Below are positions 25,451 to 32,899 of a stretch of 64,000 nucleotides of DNA, piece by piece (within the stretch, counting starts at the first letter, position 1; the number at the start of each line of letters is the position of its first letter). A program made the position numbers and the translations under genes. A model generated the notes under the pieces. That model was not told the origin of the DNA. It saw only the letters and a program-made list of their open reading frames with translations, and did not search any database. This DNA comes from DTKD01 sp964494345 (GTDB lineage: Bacteria; Armatimonadota; UBA5829), in NCBI GenBank assembly GCA_964494345.1, contig CAZBSI010000003.1:248001-312000 (forward strand), written 5' to 3'.

Positions 25451-26245
25451 TTATGCGGATCGCCTTCTCATCAACGGCACCAACCCGGCAAAACCTGCCA
25501 GTGCCAAAAGTGAAGAAGGCTCCGGCACCGCAGCGCCACCGAAGAGGGCGTTGTCCTGGCTCATCATCCAGGAGTCATCAAGCAACACATTCCACTGGAA
25601 TACGCCGGCAACATCCCCTTCGTAGTAAGCGTTGTCAACGAATGTGCCGTTAGAGTTCAGCTTGCCAAGAAGTGTCGCCGCGTCGCCAACCTCAACAAGG
25701 TCGGGGACAGTCAGAAGGCTCAGCATAGACTGCGTCGCGCCCAGGGTTTGGGTAAGAGTCGAGTCACTCAGATCCCCTGTCTGACCACTGGATATGCCGT
25801 TAAGGTCGAGGTTGAGGTATTCATACCAATGCAGGTCGAGAATCTCCCCGGATTTGTTGGTAATTGAGACAATCTGCCCGATGTCGGACTGTCCGCTGCC
25901 CTCAGCGGCGCCCATAAGCATATAGCTGATCTGCACGTCCAACATGTCCCCCGAGTATAGCACATCGCACATCATATCCAGCATAGGCATGATGGTGGGC
26001 GCACCCAACGCGGTGATCGGGGTGATGTCGCCGTTGCCGATCCTGAACCAGTATGAATTTTGATTAATATGATTGACCCCATCCACCAGCCACTCATAGA
26101 CGCCCGCCTGGCTGCTGGGGTCTATGTTGACGACACTGTTCGGGCCAAGAAAATCGGTCAGAGTGATCGGCACCGCGGCATAAGCGAGGCTGCCGAAGGC
26201 GATCAGTATAACAATCAGCGTTGTGACGAAAATGGTCTTAGACAC
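25451..26245 (-). CDS. PEP-CTERM-anchored secreted protein, paralogue 2
   Basis: A 264-residue close paralogue of the preceding protein, in tandem on the same strand. The signal peptide is residues 1-24. The shared domain is at ~25-230 with the same landmarks (YEWLVDGVNHINQNSYWF, HWYEYLNLDLNG, EVGDAATLLGKLN). The end is a PEP-CTERM signal (VPEPSSLLALAG, RRRSA). A 60-bp stretch encoding the segment before VPEP is identical in DNA to paralogue 1, which shows a recent duplication or gene conversion. The GTG start follows AAGGA at about 10 nt. The role is unknown. An exported, exosortase-processed surface or matrix protein is the safe reading. Confidence 0.85.
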   Translation of the reverse strand: MSKTIFVTTLIVILIAFGSLAYAAVPITLTDFLGPNSVVNIDPSSQAGVYEWLVDGVNHINQNSYWFRIGNGDITPITALGAPTIMPMLDMMCDVLYSGDMLDVQISYMLMGAAEGSGQSDIGQIVSITNKSGEILDLHWYEYLNLDLNGISSGQTGDLSDSTLTQTLGATQSMLSLLTVPDLVEVGDAATLLGKLNSNGTFVDNAYYEGDVAGVFQWNVLLDDSWMMSQDNALFGGAAVPEPSSLLALAGFAGLVPLMRRRSA

Positions 26246-26430
26246 GTCGAGTATCCTTTCCAGCCGGATAAGTTTTAAAGCAAAAGCAAATCCGACTCCC
26301 CTTATAAACGTTGCACGAAGTGTGCCAATTATTGGTGATCAGGCTTTTAATGGTTCTTTTTAGACAGGAGGGTATTGCTGAGATATGTTGTAATGTTAGT
26401 ATAAGAACGGAATTGACGGAGGAATATATA

Positions 26431-28197
26431 GTGACTGTTCGAGCGATGCTGCTCTTAGCTGCGATTTTCGTCGCCTTGGTGTTATTGCCCGCATTGGGCA
26501 ATGCTTCTGTCGTCGAATTGGCCGGAACCGACTTTGCCGGGGGCGCGACAAGCCTGTTCGGATCGATTCAATCCGGGGAGATAGATGTCAACTACGTCTA
26601 CGCTCAACCGACCGGCAGCCGATCGACTATGTCGGCGAAGTTTGCCATATCAAAGCCCATCACCAACGATGTGCTCCTTTACATCAAGGGCAAAGACGAC
26701 GAATATGACAAAAAGTGCGCGATATCCATTGAGATAAACGGAGCCACGATATTCTCCGGGCCATCCAAGTTTCCAAACGGCAAATGGGAGATACAGGCAT
26801 ACCCTGTCCCAAACGATGTGCTGAAGACGGGGGATAACGAAATCAAAATAAGCTGCCTCGAAAAAGAAGGCAAGTTGGGCATGCCGCCGTGGTTTATGGT
26901 CGCGAAGGTGGCCATCGGCGAAAAGGGTTATACGTTTAAGCGCAATATCATAAAGGATTTCTGGATCGATTTACCCGCACAGATAAGAGACTATCCCGAG
27001 CCGCTGCCTGCGGGCAAGAAGCCCGGATTTGAGTGGCGGGGGACAAAGGGTTGGATGTGGACCCCGGAGCAGTATCTGGCGGAGATTCCGGTGATGGCAA
27101 AGTATAAGATGAACTTCCTGATGAATTGCTATGGAAGCATCTGCGACATCGAGAACTACGCGTGGGGTAACCCTGAGGTCAACCGGTGGTGGGAGGATTT
27201 ACCTGCATCTAAGAAAGCAGCCTATGAGAATATAGTCCGGCAGTGCGAGAAAAATGGCATTGCTTTTTGTTTCAGCATGAACCCTAACTTGTGCAGTAAA
27301 CGGGCGCTGCAGTATGACTCGGCGTCGGATATCGACCTGCTTTGGAAGCATTATGCGTGGATGCAGGGTCTGGGGGTGAAGTGGTTCAATATTTCCCTCG
27401 ACGATATCTCTCAGGGAATCGACGCATCCGGGCAAGCCCAAGTGGTAAATGAGATATTCAAGCGTCTTAGAGCAAACGACCCATCGGCGCAGATGATCTT
27501 CACCCCTACGGCATACTGGGGAGACGGGACCGACGCCGAGGCGAGGCCATATCTGGAAATACTGGCTAAAGAGTTGAATAAGGACGTGTACCTTTTCTGG
27601 ACAGGCAACAGCGTGGTCGGCAACATAAATCGGCAGGCGGCGGTGTCTTATAAAGCGATCTCCAAACACCGGCTGTTTTTGTGGGACAACTATCCTGTCA
27701 ATGACGCTAATCCCACGATGCACCTTGGCCCGGTTATCAATCGAGACCCCGACCTGGGTGAAGTTATAGACGGGTATATGGGCAACCCTTTATGCGCGCA
27801 AAATGAAGCGAATCGCATTCCGCTGCTGACTTGTGCGGACTATGCGTATAATCCGTATGATTACGACCCGGAACGGTCAATCGGCCAGGCGATACTTCAT
27901 CTGGAGAGCGCTCCCGAAAAGCGCGATTTGCTGCGGGAGCTTGTCGAAGTGTATCCGGGGTTTATAATACTCGGCAAACCGAACACAGGGCTGAACCCCG
28001 TGCGTGAGAACTTTGCAAAGCTGGTTGCGTTGAAGCACAGCCGACCGATGGTGGAGGGGTATATCAGGTATCTTGAGGATCTGTGGGCGAGGATGGGCAA
28101 GGCTTTCCCGGATAAGTATAAGGCTGCTCAGAAGACCCTTGCAGATGATGTGGCGGTGGTCAAGAAGATGGCGAGTGACAGGTATTCGGCGGAATAG
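26431..28197 (+). CDS. exported GH84 beta-N-acetylhexosaminidase-like enzyme
   Basis: A 588-residue exported protein. The GTG start at 26431 has GGAGG 8 nt upstream and opens onto a signal peptide (AMLLLAAIFVALVLLPALG, residues 5-23). Residues ~30-170 form a beta-rich N-terminal part. The TIM barrel from ~190 carries the GH84 (hyaluronidase/O-GlcNAcase) hallmarks: the catalytic pair Asp324-Asp325 in SLDDIS, FWTGNSVVGNI, and LWDNYPVNDANPTMHLGP. Family members remove N-acetylglucosamine from glycans or proteins with substrate assistance by the acetamido group. It is the first gene of a rightward sugar cluster. A long upstream in-frame extension lacks a ribosome site and was rejected. Confidence 0.85.
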   Translation: MTVRAMLLLAAIFVALVLLPALGNASVVELAGTDFAGGATSLFGSIQSGEIDVNYVYAQPTGSRSTMSAKFAISKPITNDVLLYIKGKDDEYDKKCAISIEINGATIFSGPSKFPNGKWEIQAYPVPNDVLKTGDNEIKISCLEKEGKLGMPPWFMVAKVAIGEKGYTFKRNIIKDFWIDLPAQIRDYPEPLPAGKKPGFEWRGTKGWMWTPEQYLAEIPVMAKYKMNFLMNCYGSICDIENYAWGNPEVNRWWEDLPASKKAAYENIVRQCEKNGIAFCFSMNPNLCSKRALQYDSASDIDLLWKHYAWMQGLGVKWFNISLDDISQGIDASGQAQVVNEIFKRLRANDPSAQMIFTPTAYWGDGTDAEARPYLEILAKELNKDVYLFWTGNSVVGNINRQAAVSYKAISKHRLFLWDNYPVNDANPTMHLGPVINRDPDLGEVIDGYMGNPLCAQNEANRIPLLTCADYAYNPYDYDPERSIGQAILHLESAPEKRDLLRELVEVYPGFIILGKPNTGLNPVRENFAKLVALKHSRPMVEGYIRYLEDLWARMGKAFPDKYKAAQKTLADDVAVVKKMASDRYSAE

Positions 28198-28208
28198 CGC
28201 GGTTTTGA

Positions 28209-28232
28209 GGCGGCGATTCGGAGATCGCCACC
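28209..28232. repeat. family B palindrome copy (GGCGGCGAT-TCGGAG-ATCGCCACC)
   Basis: Same loop TCGGAG as at 14730, with one stem mismatch. It starts 12 bp after the GH84 stop codon and may stabilise that mRNA end. Confidence 0.55.
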
Positions 28233-28341
28233 CATCGTACGTTGCATGTGGCCGAAGGTCACCAATGCAGGTTGACAGTAGAGTTCAGCACTTTTATACT
28301 GGCTAGGGAACGGACTTATTATTTTGCGAAGGGTGGATGCG

Positions 28342-29142
28342 ATGATTAAACTCGGAGTGAACTCCGTTTTGTTCTCGAGCTTCGATTTTGCTACTGCTGC
28401 TAAGATGATTAAAGCGGCGGGTTATGACGGGGTCGAGATTTCTGCTATTCAGGGGATGTGTGAGCATCTGGAGCTGGATAACTGGAAGGCTCAGGCCGCT
28501 GAGCTGAAGCAGATTGTCTCCGACAACGGGTTGGAATTTCTGGCTATGGAAGAAGCTGCGCTGGATGAAGGCAGGCTGACCAAGGCCTTCGAGGCGGCTT
28601 CTGAGATCGGGATACCGGTGGTGAATATCGGCCCCGGCGGGACGAAGGATGTGGAAGAGGACTTCCAGCGGCAGACCGATATGATAGTAAAAATGGCCGC
28701 ATTAGCGGAGAGTTTCGGAGTGTTGCTGTGCTGCAAGGCGCATGTTGGCGCATCGATTTACAACACTCCGACCACGCTGCGGGCTATGGAGAAGATCAGT
28801 TCCCCGGCATTTGGAGTCGATATGGATCCGAGCCATATACATCGAGCTGGCGAGGTCCCAGCAGAGGCGCTGAGGCCGGTTCTGGCGAGGACGAAGCATA
28901 TTCATATTCGCGACTGCAAAGGCCCCGGTCCGTCCCCTGGCGCCGCACCGGATCAGGCTTGCGGACGAGGGGACATCGACTTGATGGCCTACTGCCGGGT
29001 TATGGTGGAGGGCGGATATAACGGTCCGGTGAGCCTGGAAGTCATCGGCGCCGGAGAGCTGGAATTAACCCAAGTTACGATCATTGCAGCCGAGAGCTAT
29101 GGCTATTTGAACGCATGCCTTAAATCGCTCGGCGCTAGATAA
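28342..29142 (+). CDS. sugar phosphate isomerase/epimerase (xylose isomerase-like TIM barrel)
   Basis: A 266-residue AP-endonuclease-2 family TIM barrel. Landmarks are YDGVEISAIQGMCEHLE, ATLYxx-type metal residues replaced by EEAALDEG, GVDMDPSHIHRAGEVP near residue 155 and THIHIRDCKGP-like KHIHIRDCKGPG near 190. It is followed by GRGDIDLMAY, the usual end of the active site. Members isomerise or epimerise keto-sugars, or act as dehydratases on inositol derivatives. The ATG at 28342 has AGGGTGG 5 nt upstream and is preferred to the TTG at 28324. It lies between a GH84 enzyme and a sulfatase-fold enzyme, so it likely handles a sugar released by them (inference). Confidence 0.8.
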   Translation: MIKLGVNSVLFSSFDFATAAKMIKAAGYDGVEISAIQGMCEHLELDNWKAQAAELKQIVSDNGLEFLAMEEAALDEGRLTKAFEAASEIGIPVVNIGPGGTKDVEEDFQRQTDMIVKMAALAESFGVLLCCKAHVGASIYNTPTTLRAMEKISSPAFGVDMDPSHIHRAGEVPAEALRPVLARTKHIHIRDCKGPGPSPGAAPDQACGRGDIDLMAYCRVMVEGGYNGPVSLEVIGAGELELTQVTIIAAESYGYLNACLKSLGAR

Positions 29143-29176
29143 TAGAACAATTAATACCTTGAATTGAGGATTTCTG

Positions 29177-30583
29177 ATGGCAAAAAAACCTAATTTGATT
29201 CTCTTCGGGATCGACAGCCTGCGGGCGGATCACATGAGCCTTTACGGCTACAGCCGACTTACCACGCCGCATATCGACAAGTTCGCGGCGAATGGAGCCG
29301 TTTTTAACAACTGCTTCAGCCCATCGATTCCCACCACCCCGGGCTACGGTTCGATGTTGACGGGGATGGATGTATTCGGAACCGATGTGGTCGCGCTGCG
29401 GCACGAAGGCCCGCTCGGCTCGCACGTTAAGACCCTTGCCGAGGCTCTTGGCGAAAACGGATATAACACAACCTGCGTCGGGTTCAGCGGTAATCAGGCA
29501 TCGAGAGGTTTTCAGAAGTATATAGACTTCAGCGGATGGGGCGCGTTTGATTCCGGCAGAAGCCCGAAGGCCGAAAACCTTAACGCGGTCACGATACCTG
29601 AGCTTAAAAATCTGGCAGCCGATGACAAACCTTTCTTCCTGTTCCTGCGGCATATGGACCCGCACTCGCCTTACCTGCCGCCGTCGCCGTTCGAGAGGCT
29701 TTTCTACGATAAGGACGAGTTCGACTCTGAGAACCGATCGCTGGACCCGGTGATGAAGTTTAAGCCGTTCTGCGACTATTTCGCAAGCTGGTTCCCGCCG
29801 AACTGCACCGATAAGGACTATATTATCGCGCAATACGACGGCGCGGTTGCGTATATGGACGCCTGCATCGCCAACATATTCGAGACTGTGCAATCGCTGG
29901 GCATAGAAGGAGAGACGCTGATTGTTATAGACTCCGACCACGGCGAGACCCTCTATGACCACGAATGCTTCTTCGACCACCACGGGCTGTATGATCCTAC
30001 CCTGCATATCCCCCTGGTTTTCCATTTCCCAGGAAAGATTGAGCCGGGTATGAGGTTCGATGATTATGTTCACACCAAGGACATTATGCCGACGATTCTT
30101 GACGTGATGGGTATCGATTCGGGCATAGACTTCGATGGGCGCAGCCTTGTTCCGCTCTTTGAAGGCAAGCCGCGCGTGCAGGAGCCGGAATATTATATAA
30201 CCGAGAGCACCTGGATGCGCAAGCACGGTTGGAGAACCCCGGAGTGGAAGTATATTCGCGCGCTGGAGCCGGATTTCCACTTCAAACCGGAAATCGAGCT
30301 GTATAACCTGCTCAAAGACCCGGATGAGAATGAGAACGTGGCGGAGCAGAATCCGGAAGTCGTGGCGATGCTGGATACGCGGATGAATAACTGGATTAAG
30401 AAGCGGGAGAGCGAAACCGGTCGCAAGAACCCGATCTTCACCAATACCAACTGGCACGGCCGCGGAGTTCAGTTCACAAGCAGCGACGAGGCTTACAATA
30501 CTCTGTACATCGGTTCTGCTGTGACAGCAGAGGCTTTGCAGGCTAAGGAGCTGAAGACCCAGAGGGGTCAGGACGAGCTTTAG
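29177..30583 (+). CDS. sulfatase-fold hydrolase without the formylglycine Cys/Ser
   Basis: A 468-residue alkaline-phosphatase-superfamily enzyme, usually labelled sulfatase, with no signal peptide. Metal ligands are seen at GIDSLRADH (residues 11-19) and DSDHGE (about 257-262), with DHHG soon after. Where true sulfatases have CxPSR before the LLTG turn, this protein has TTPGY (53-57). Thr replaces the formylglycine-forming Cys and Tyr replaces Arg. Such enzymes in this superfamily use Thr as nucleophile in phosphodiester or phosphonate transfer, so a phosphodiesterase or phosphotransferase is as likely as a sulfatase. TGAGGA lies upstream of the ATG. It is in the same run as the isomerase and the Gfo/Idh gene. 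Confidence 0.8.
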   Translation: MAKKPNLILFGIDSLRADHMSLYGYSRLTTPHIDKFAANGAVFNNCFSPSIPTTPGYGSMLTGMDVFGTDVVALRHEGPLGSHVKTLAEALGENGYNTTCVGFSGNQASRGFQKYIDFSGWGAFDSGRSPKAENLNAVTIPELKNLAADDKPFFLFLRHMDPHSPYLPPSPFERLFYDKDEFDSENRSLDPVMKFKPFCDYFASWFPPNCTDKDYIIAQYDGAVAYMDACIANIFETVQSLGIEGETLIVIDSDHGETLYDHECFFDHHGLYDPTLHIPLVFHFPGKIEPGMRFDDYVHTKDIMPTILDVMGIDSGIDFDGRSLVPLFEGKPRVQEPEYYITESTWMRKHGWRTPEWKYIRALEPDFHFKPEIELYNLLKDPDENENVAEQNPEVVAMLDTRMNNWIKKRESETGRKNPIFTNTNWHGRGVQFTSSDEAYNTLYIGSAVTAEALQAKELKTQRGQDEL

Positions 30584-30586
30584 GCG

Positions 30587-30661
30587 CGGGAAGGGTAAAC
30601 GCGAAAGTGCGAAAAGAGCGAAATCCGGAAAAAGCAGATTTCTCGCTGCGCTCGGAATGAC
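30587..30661 (+). repeat. module D copy 2 plus 34-bp element copy 3
   Basis: 30587-30623 repeats the GGGAAGGGTAAACGCGAAAG / TGCGAAAAGAGCGAAA module of 5472. 30628-30661 is the 34-bp element with AAAAAGCAGATTTCTCGCTG, ending GGAATGAC. Two short units (ACGGGGTTTGCG, ACGGGGATTGGG) follow. All of this lies in the 160-bp gap before the Gfo/Idh gene. The in-frame extension of that gene through the repeat is not real. Confidence 0.7.
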
Positions 30662-30691
30662 GGGGTTTGCGCTCGAAATGACGGGGATTGG

Positions 30692-30725
30692 GGCGTCATC
30701 CTGCGACTTCGCGCAGGATGACGCC
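30692..30725. repeat. family C palindrome, 14-bp perfect stem
   Basis: GGCGTCATCCTGCG pairs perfectly with CGCAGGATGACGCC around loop ACTTCG. The inner 8 bp and loop match 14816-14837. It lies just before the Gfo/Idh start (ATG 18 bp downstream), so it would fold in that gene's 5' leader or end the sulfatase-fold transcript. Confidence 0.7.
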
Positions 30726-30743
30726 AATGGCAAGGCAAATAAA

Positions 30744-31739
30744 ATGATTAAAACAGCAGTAATCGGTATGGGGCCGATCGGGAACCTGCATGCCGATATT
30801 TATCGGATGAATTCGAATGTTGAGCTTGTCGGAGTATGCGATTTGCTCGAAGATCGGGCCGTAAGCGCGGGCCAGCGATTCGGGGTACCGCATTTCACAA
30901 GCGCAGATGATATGCTTCGCGAATTAAAACCCGACTTGTGCAGCATAACCACGGGTGGATTCGAATACTCCAGCGACCACTATAAACCGACCATACAGGC
31001 GCTCAACGCGGGCTGTCATGTGCTGTGCGAGAAGCCGATTTGCAACGAGATAGACAAGGCTGCCGAGATGGTTCGGGTGGCGAAAGAGAATGACAGATGC
31101 TTCGGCATTGATTTTAATCACCGGTTTACCCCTGCCGTGCGATTGGCCAAGAGTTGGCTCGACGAAGGTCGCATTGGTGAACTGCTGTTCGTGAATATGG
31201 CGCTGTGGATCGGCAGGCAGGGCGCTTTCGACTCCCCTTACTTTCATATGAAGGCTCTTAATCCGCATTCTGTGGATATGATGCGTCATTTTTGCGGGGA
31301 TGTGGAGGCGGTCCAGTGTTTCGCGATGAAGGCGACGGGCCGCGAAATATGGTCCACTGCTTCCTTTAACCTGCGCTTTAAAAACGGCATCGTCGGGCAT
31401 CTTACCAGCAGCTACGATATCGAGCGCGGTCACCCTATGGAACGATGCGAGGTGGCGGGAGTCAAGGGTCGATTTATAGTCGACGATATGTGGAGAGAGG
31501 CGACGCTTTATCCTTCAGGAGACCTGGTCAAATCCGTGTATACCAACCCGGTATTCGGCGGGTATCGCGATTTCAGCGATACATTTGCTGAGCGAATCAA
31601 TTGTTTTGTGCAACAGATCGCAGACGGTGCGAAGCCGGAGGAGATTGATGGCTCTGGGGCCGATGGGCTGGCGGCGCAGAAGGTGATAGCGGCGGGGATA
31701 GAGTCGCTTGAGACCGGCAAAGTCGTGCGGATTGATTGA
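30744..31739 (+). CDS. Gfo/Idh/MocA family NAD(P)-dependent oxidoreductase
   Basis: A 331-residue oxidoreductase. The N-terminal Rossmann fold begins VIGMGPIGNLHAD (residues 6-18). The CEKPI motif with catalytic Lys is near residue 100, followed by a DFNHRFTPA segment and the C-terminal beta-sheet dimer domain. The AlnPHSVDMMRHFCGD region (about 172-186) carries the conserved Asp/His. It oxidises or reduces a sugar or cyclitol. I place the start at the ATG at 30744, since upstream in-frame codons are repeat sequence. It closes the GH84-isomerase-sulfatase group and presumably works on the same sugar. Confidence 0.85.
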   Translation: MIKTAVIGMGPIGNLHADIYRMNSNVELVGVCDLLEDRAVSAGQRFGVPHFTSADDMLRELKPDLCSITTGGFEYSSDHYKPTIQALNAGCHVLCEKPICNEIDKAAEMVRVAKENDRCFGIDFNHRFTPAVRLAKSWLDEGRIGELLFVNMALWIGRQGAFDSPYFHMKALNPHSVDMMRHFCGDVEAVQCFAMKATGREIWSTASFNLRFKNGIVGHLTSSYDIERGHPMERCEVAGVKGRFIVDDMWREATLYPSGDLVKSVYTNPVFGGYRDFSDTFAERINCFVQQIADGAKPEEIDGSGADGLAAQKVIAAGIESLETGKVVRID

Positions 31740-31757
31740 TAGCCATTTTGTTTCTAA

Positions 31758-31782
31758 GTGGCCGGGACTAATGCCCGGCCAC
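31758..31782. terminator. hairpin between convergent genes (GTGGCCGGG/CCCGGCCAC)
   Basis: Perfect 9-bp GC-rich stem with loop ACTAATG in the 67-bp gap between the Gfo/Idh gene and the leftward Tyr-Arg-Pro protein gene. There is no T-run on either side, so it may be a roadblock or mRNA end protector and not a classical terminator. Confidence 0.45.
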
Positions 31783-31806
31783 CAGTGCATTAAATCACCG
31801 TTGAGA

Positions 31807-32553
31807 TCAGCCCTTTTTCGGCGTCTTTCCACTTGGAACATATTTCTCATTCGGCTTTGAATTGCTTGGAGTCTGTCCACGTGTCGGCTGGGTTATATTG
31901 GGCCGGTAACCGGACCGCGAACGTTCGGAGAGCTTCTGACCCCTGGCAGTTTTCTCGATATCGCTGATGATATCACTCATTCTTTGCGCTTGTAGCTCCT
32001 GCCATGAGTCGCCCCTGGTTTTCTTATCGTAGAACGGGTTGAAGTCTTTCATCTGCTCAGGTTTGAAATCAGGACGGTATGTGCCTCTGGCGTCTGGCCT
32101 GCGCTGCGAATCAGGCCGGTAATCTTTGGCTGGTTGGTCGGGTCTGCGCTGCGCATCGGAGTTGGAATCTCTACCCGGTCTGTAGGAGCCACCCGGTCGG
32201 TATGTCTGATCAGGCTTTCTATTTTTCTGCCAGGCGGTTGCCTTACTGGTCGTTAAAATCGGTTTGAGCTTATCGAGCGCCTGCTGAGCCTGCTTTTGCC
32301 CCAGTTTTGGCTGTTTTTGCAACGGACTGACGATAGTGAGCACCTTTTTCGCTTGAGACATATCGAACCCGGACTTTGGGTCGTGGTTCATAGCGTCGAT
32401 CTGATGCATGGTCCGTATCAGCTCGGACGTATATTTATGCTCGTCCAAAAACTTCGATGATCCTGCACCGAATGGTCCCTGCGCAAGGGCTGCGGCCGCG
32501 ATAAATAAGGCCATTATTGAAGCTGCTATTAATCTCTTCGGAATGTTTCTCAT
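31807..32553 (-). CDS. exported Tyr-Arg-Pro-rich basic protein, unknown function
   Basis: A 248-residue protein of no family I recognise. A signal peptide ends at AALAQG (about residue 25). Residues ~30-105 look folded and helical (SELIRTMHQIDAMN, SQAKKVLTIVSPLQKQPKL). Residues ~110-170 are low-complexity with YRPG, YRPD and QRRPD repeats, and the C terminus is basic and Pro-rich (YRPNITQPTRG, GKTPKKG). The charge pattern suits binding to nucleic acid or acidic polysaccharide outside the cell, but this is inference. The ATG at 32553 with GGGG upstream is preferred to the one four codons earlier. Confidence 0.65.
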   Translation of the reverse strand: MRNIPKRLIAASIMALFIAAAALAQGPFGAGSSKFLDEHKYTSELIRTMHQIDAMNHDPKSGFDMSQAKKVLTIVSPLQKQPKLGQKQAQQALDKLKPILTTSKATAWQKNRKPDQTYRPGGSYRPGRDSNSDAQRRPDQPAKDYRPDSQRRPDARGTYRPDFKPEQMKDFNPFYDKKTRGDSWQELQAQRMSDIISDIEKTARGQKLSERSRSGYRPNITQPTRGQTPSNSKPNEKYVPSGKTPKKG

Positions 32554-32586
32554 AGTGTGCCCCATTTCCGGCGCTTAAAGTACGCC

Positions 32587-32595
32587 TGCTATACT
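32587..32595 (+). promoter_or_regulatory. extended -10 promoter TGCTATACT
   Basis: TGC-TATACT followed by 9 nt and the ATG of the short RHH-like frame, the same geometry as at mnmG. No Shine-Dalgarno lies between, so a leaderless message is expected if the gene is expressed. Confidence 0.5.
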
Positions 32596-32604
32596 TAGTC
32601 TACC

Positions 32605-32770
32605 ATGAATGTTAGACGACATAGCGCTGCCAAAGTATCCGTGTATTTGAGGGAGGATATATGGGATCGGGTTGACGGGCTGGCCGACGAACCTTTATCG
32701 TCGAATCAGGTTAGTTAATCGGATATGTCGTGCGATGAGGTGTGGCTCAAGCACAGGTCTGCTTGATTGA
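32605..32770 (+). pseudogene. ribbon-helix-helix-like small gene with frameshift
   Basis: The frame from 32605 stops after 37 residues at 32718. It has an RHH-type strand and first helix (AAKVSVYLREDIWDRVDGLA). Removing one G at 32709/32710 lets it continue as SSNQLVNRICRAMRCG to a stop at 32770, giving about 54 residues with a plausible second helix. That is the length of a CopG/Arc-like DNA-binding protein or antitoxin. The frameshift could be a real mutation or a sequence error. No toxin-like partner is adjacent. It lies just upstream of a consensus promoter and a palindrome, so it may once have controlled them. I rate the family call as moderate. Confidence 0.45.
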
Positions 32771-32795
32771 CAGGACAGGTAGCTCTTCATATAAT
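32767..32795 (+). promoter_or_regulatory. perfect sigma-70 consensus promoter TTGACA-N17-TATAAT
   Basis: TTGACA at 32767-32772 and TATAAT at 32790-32795, with a 17-bp spacer. It reads towards the MalK-type ATPase gene with a leader of about 98 nt. A full match to both hexamers is rare and suggests strong expression unless repressed. Confidence 0.8.
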
Positions 32796-32822
32796 TTGTA
32801 TACACCCCGGCCCCGGGGATTT

Positions 32823-32834
32823 GCTCACGTGAGC
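32823..32834. promoter_or_regulatory. 12-bp perfect palindrome GCTCACGTGAGC, candidate operator
   Basis: It lies about 20 nt downstream of the expected start site of the consensus promoter, in the leader of the MalK-type ATPase gene. Position and symmetry fit a repressor roadblock site, but no regulator is identified. Confidence 0.4.
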
Positions 32835-32899
32835 GCATTTATGTAGCCGCTTCGGCATATTTGGGGCTGGCCCGGAGCGAAGAACGGAGGAAACATCGC

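Noticed and set aside
29135..30733. Leftward open frame of 532 codons opposite the sulfatase-fold gene
   Set aside because: Antisense of a gene with clear metal-site motifs. Its N terminus is translated repeat sequence.
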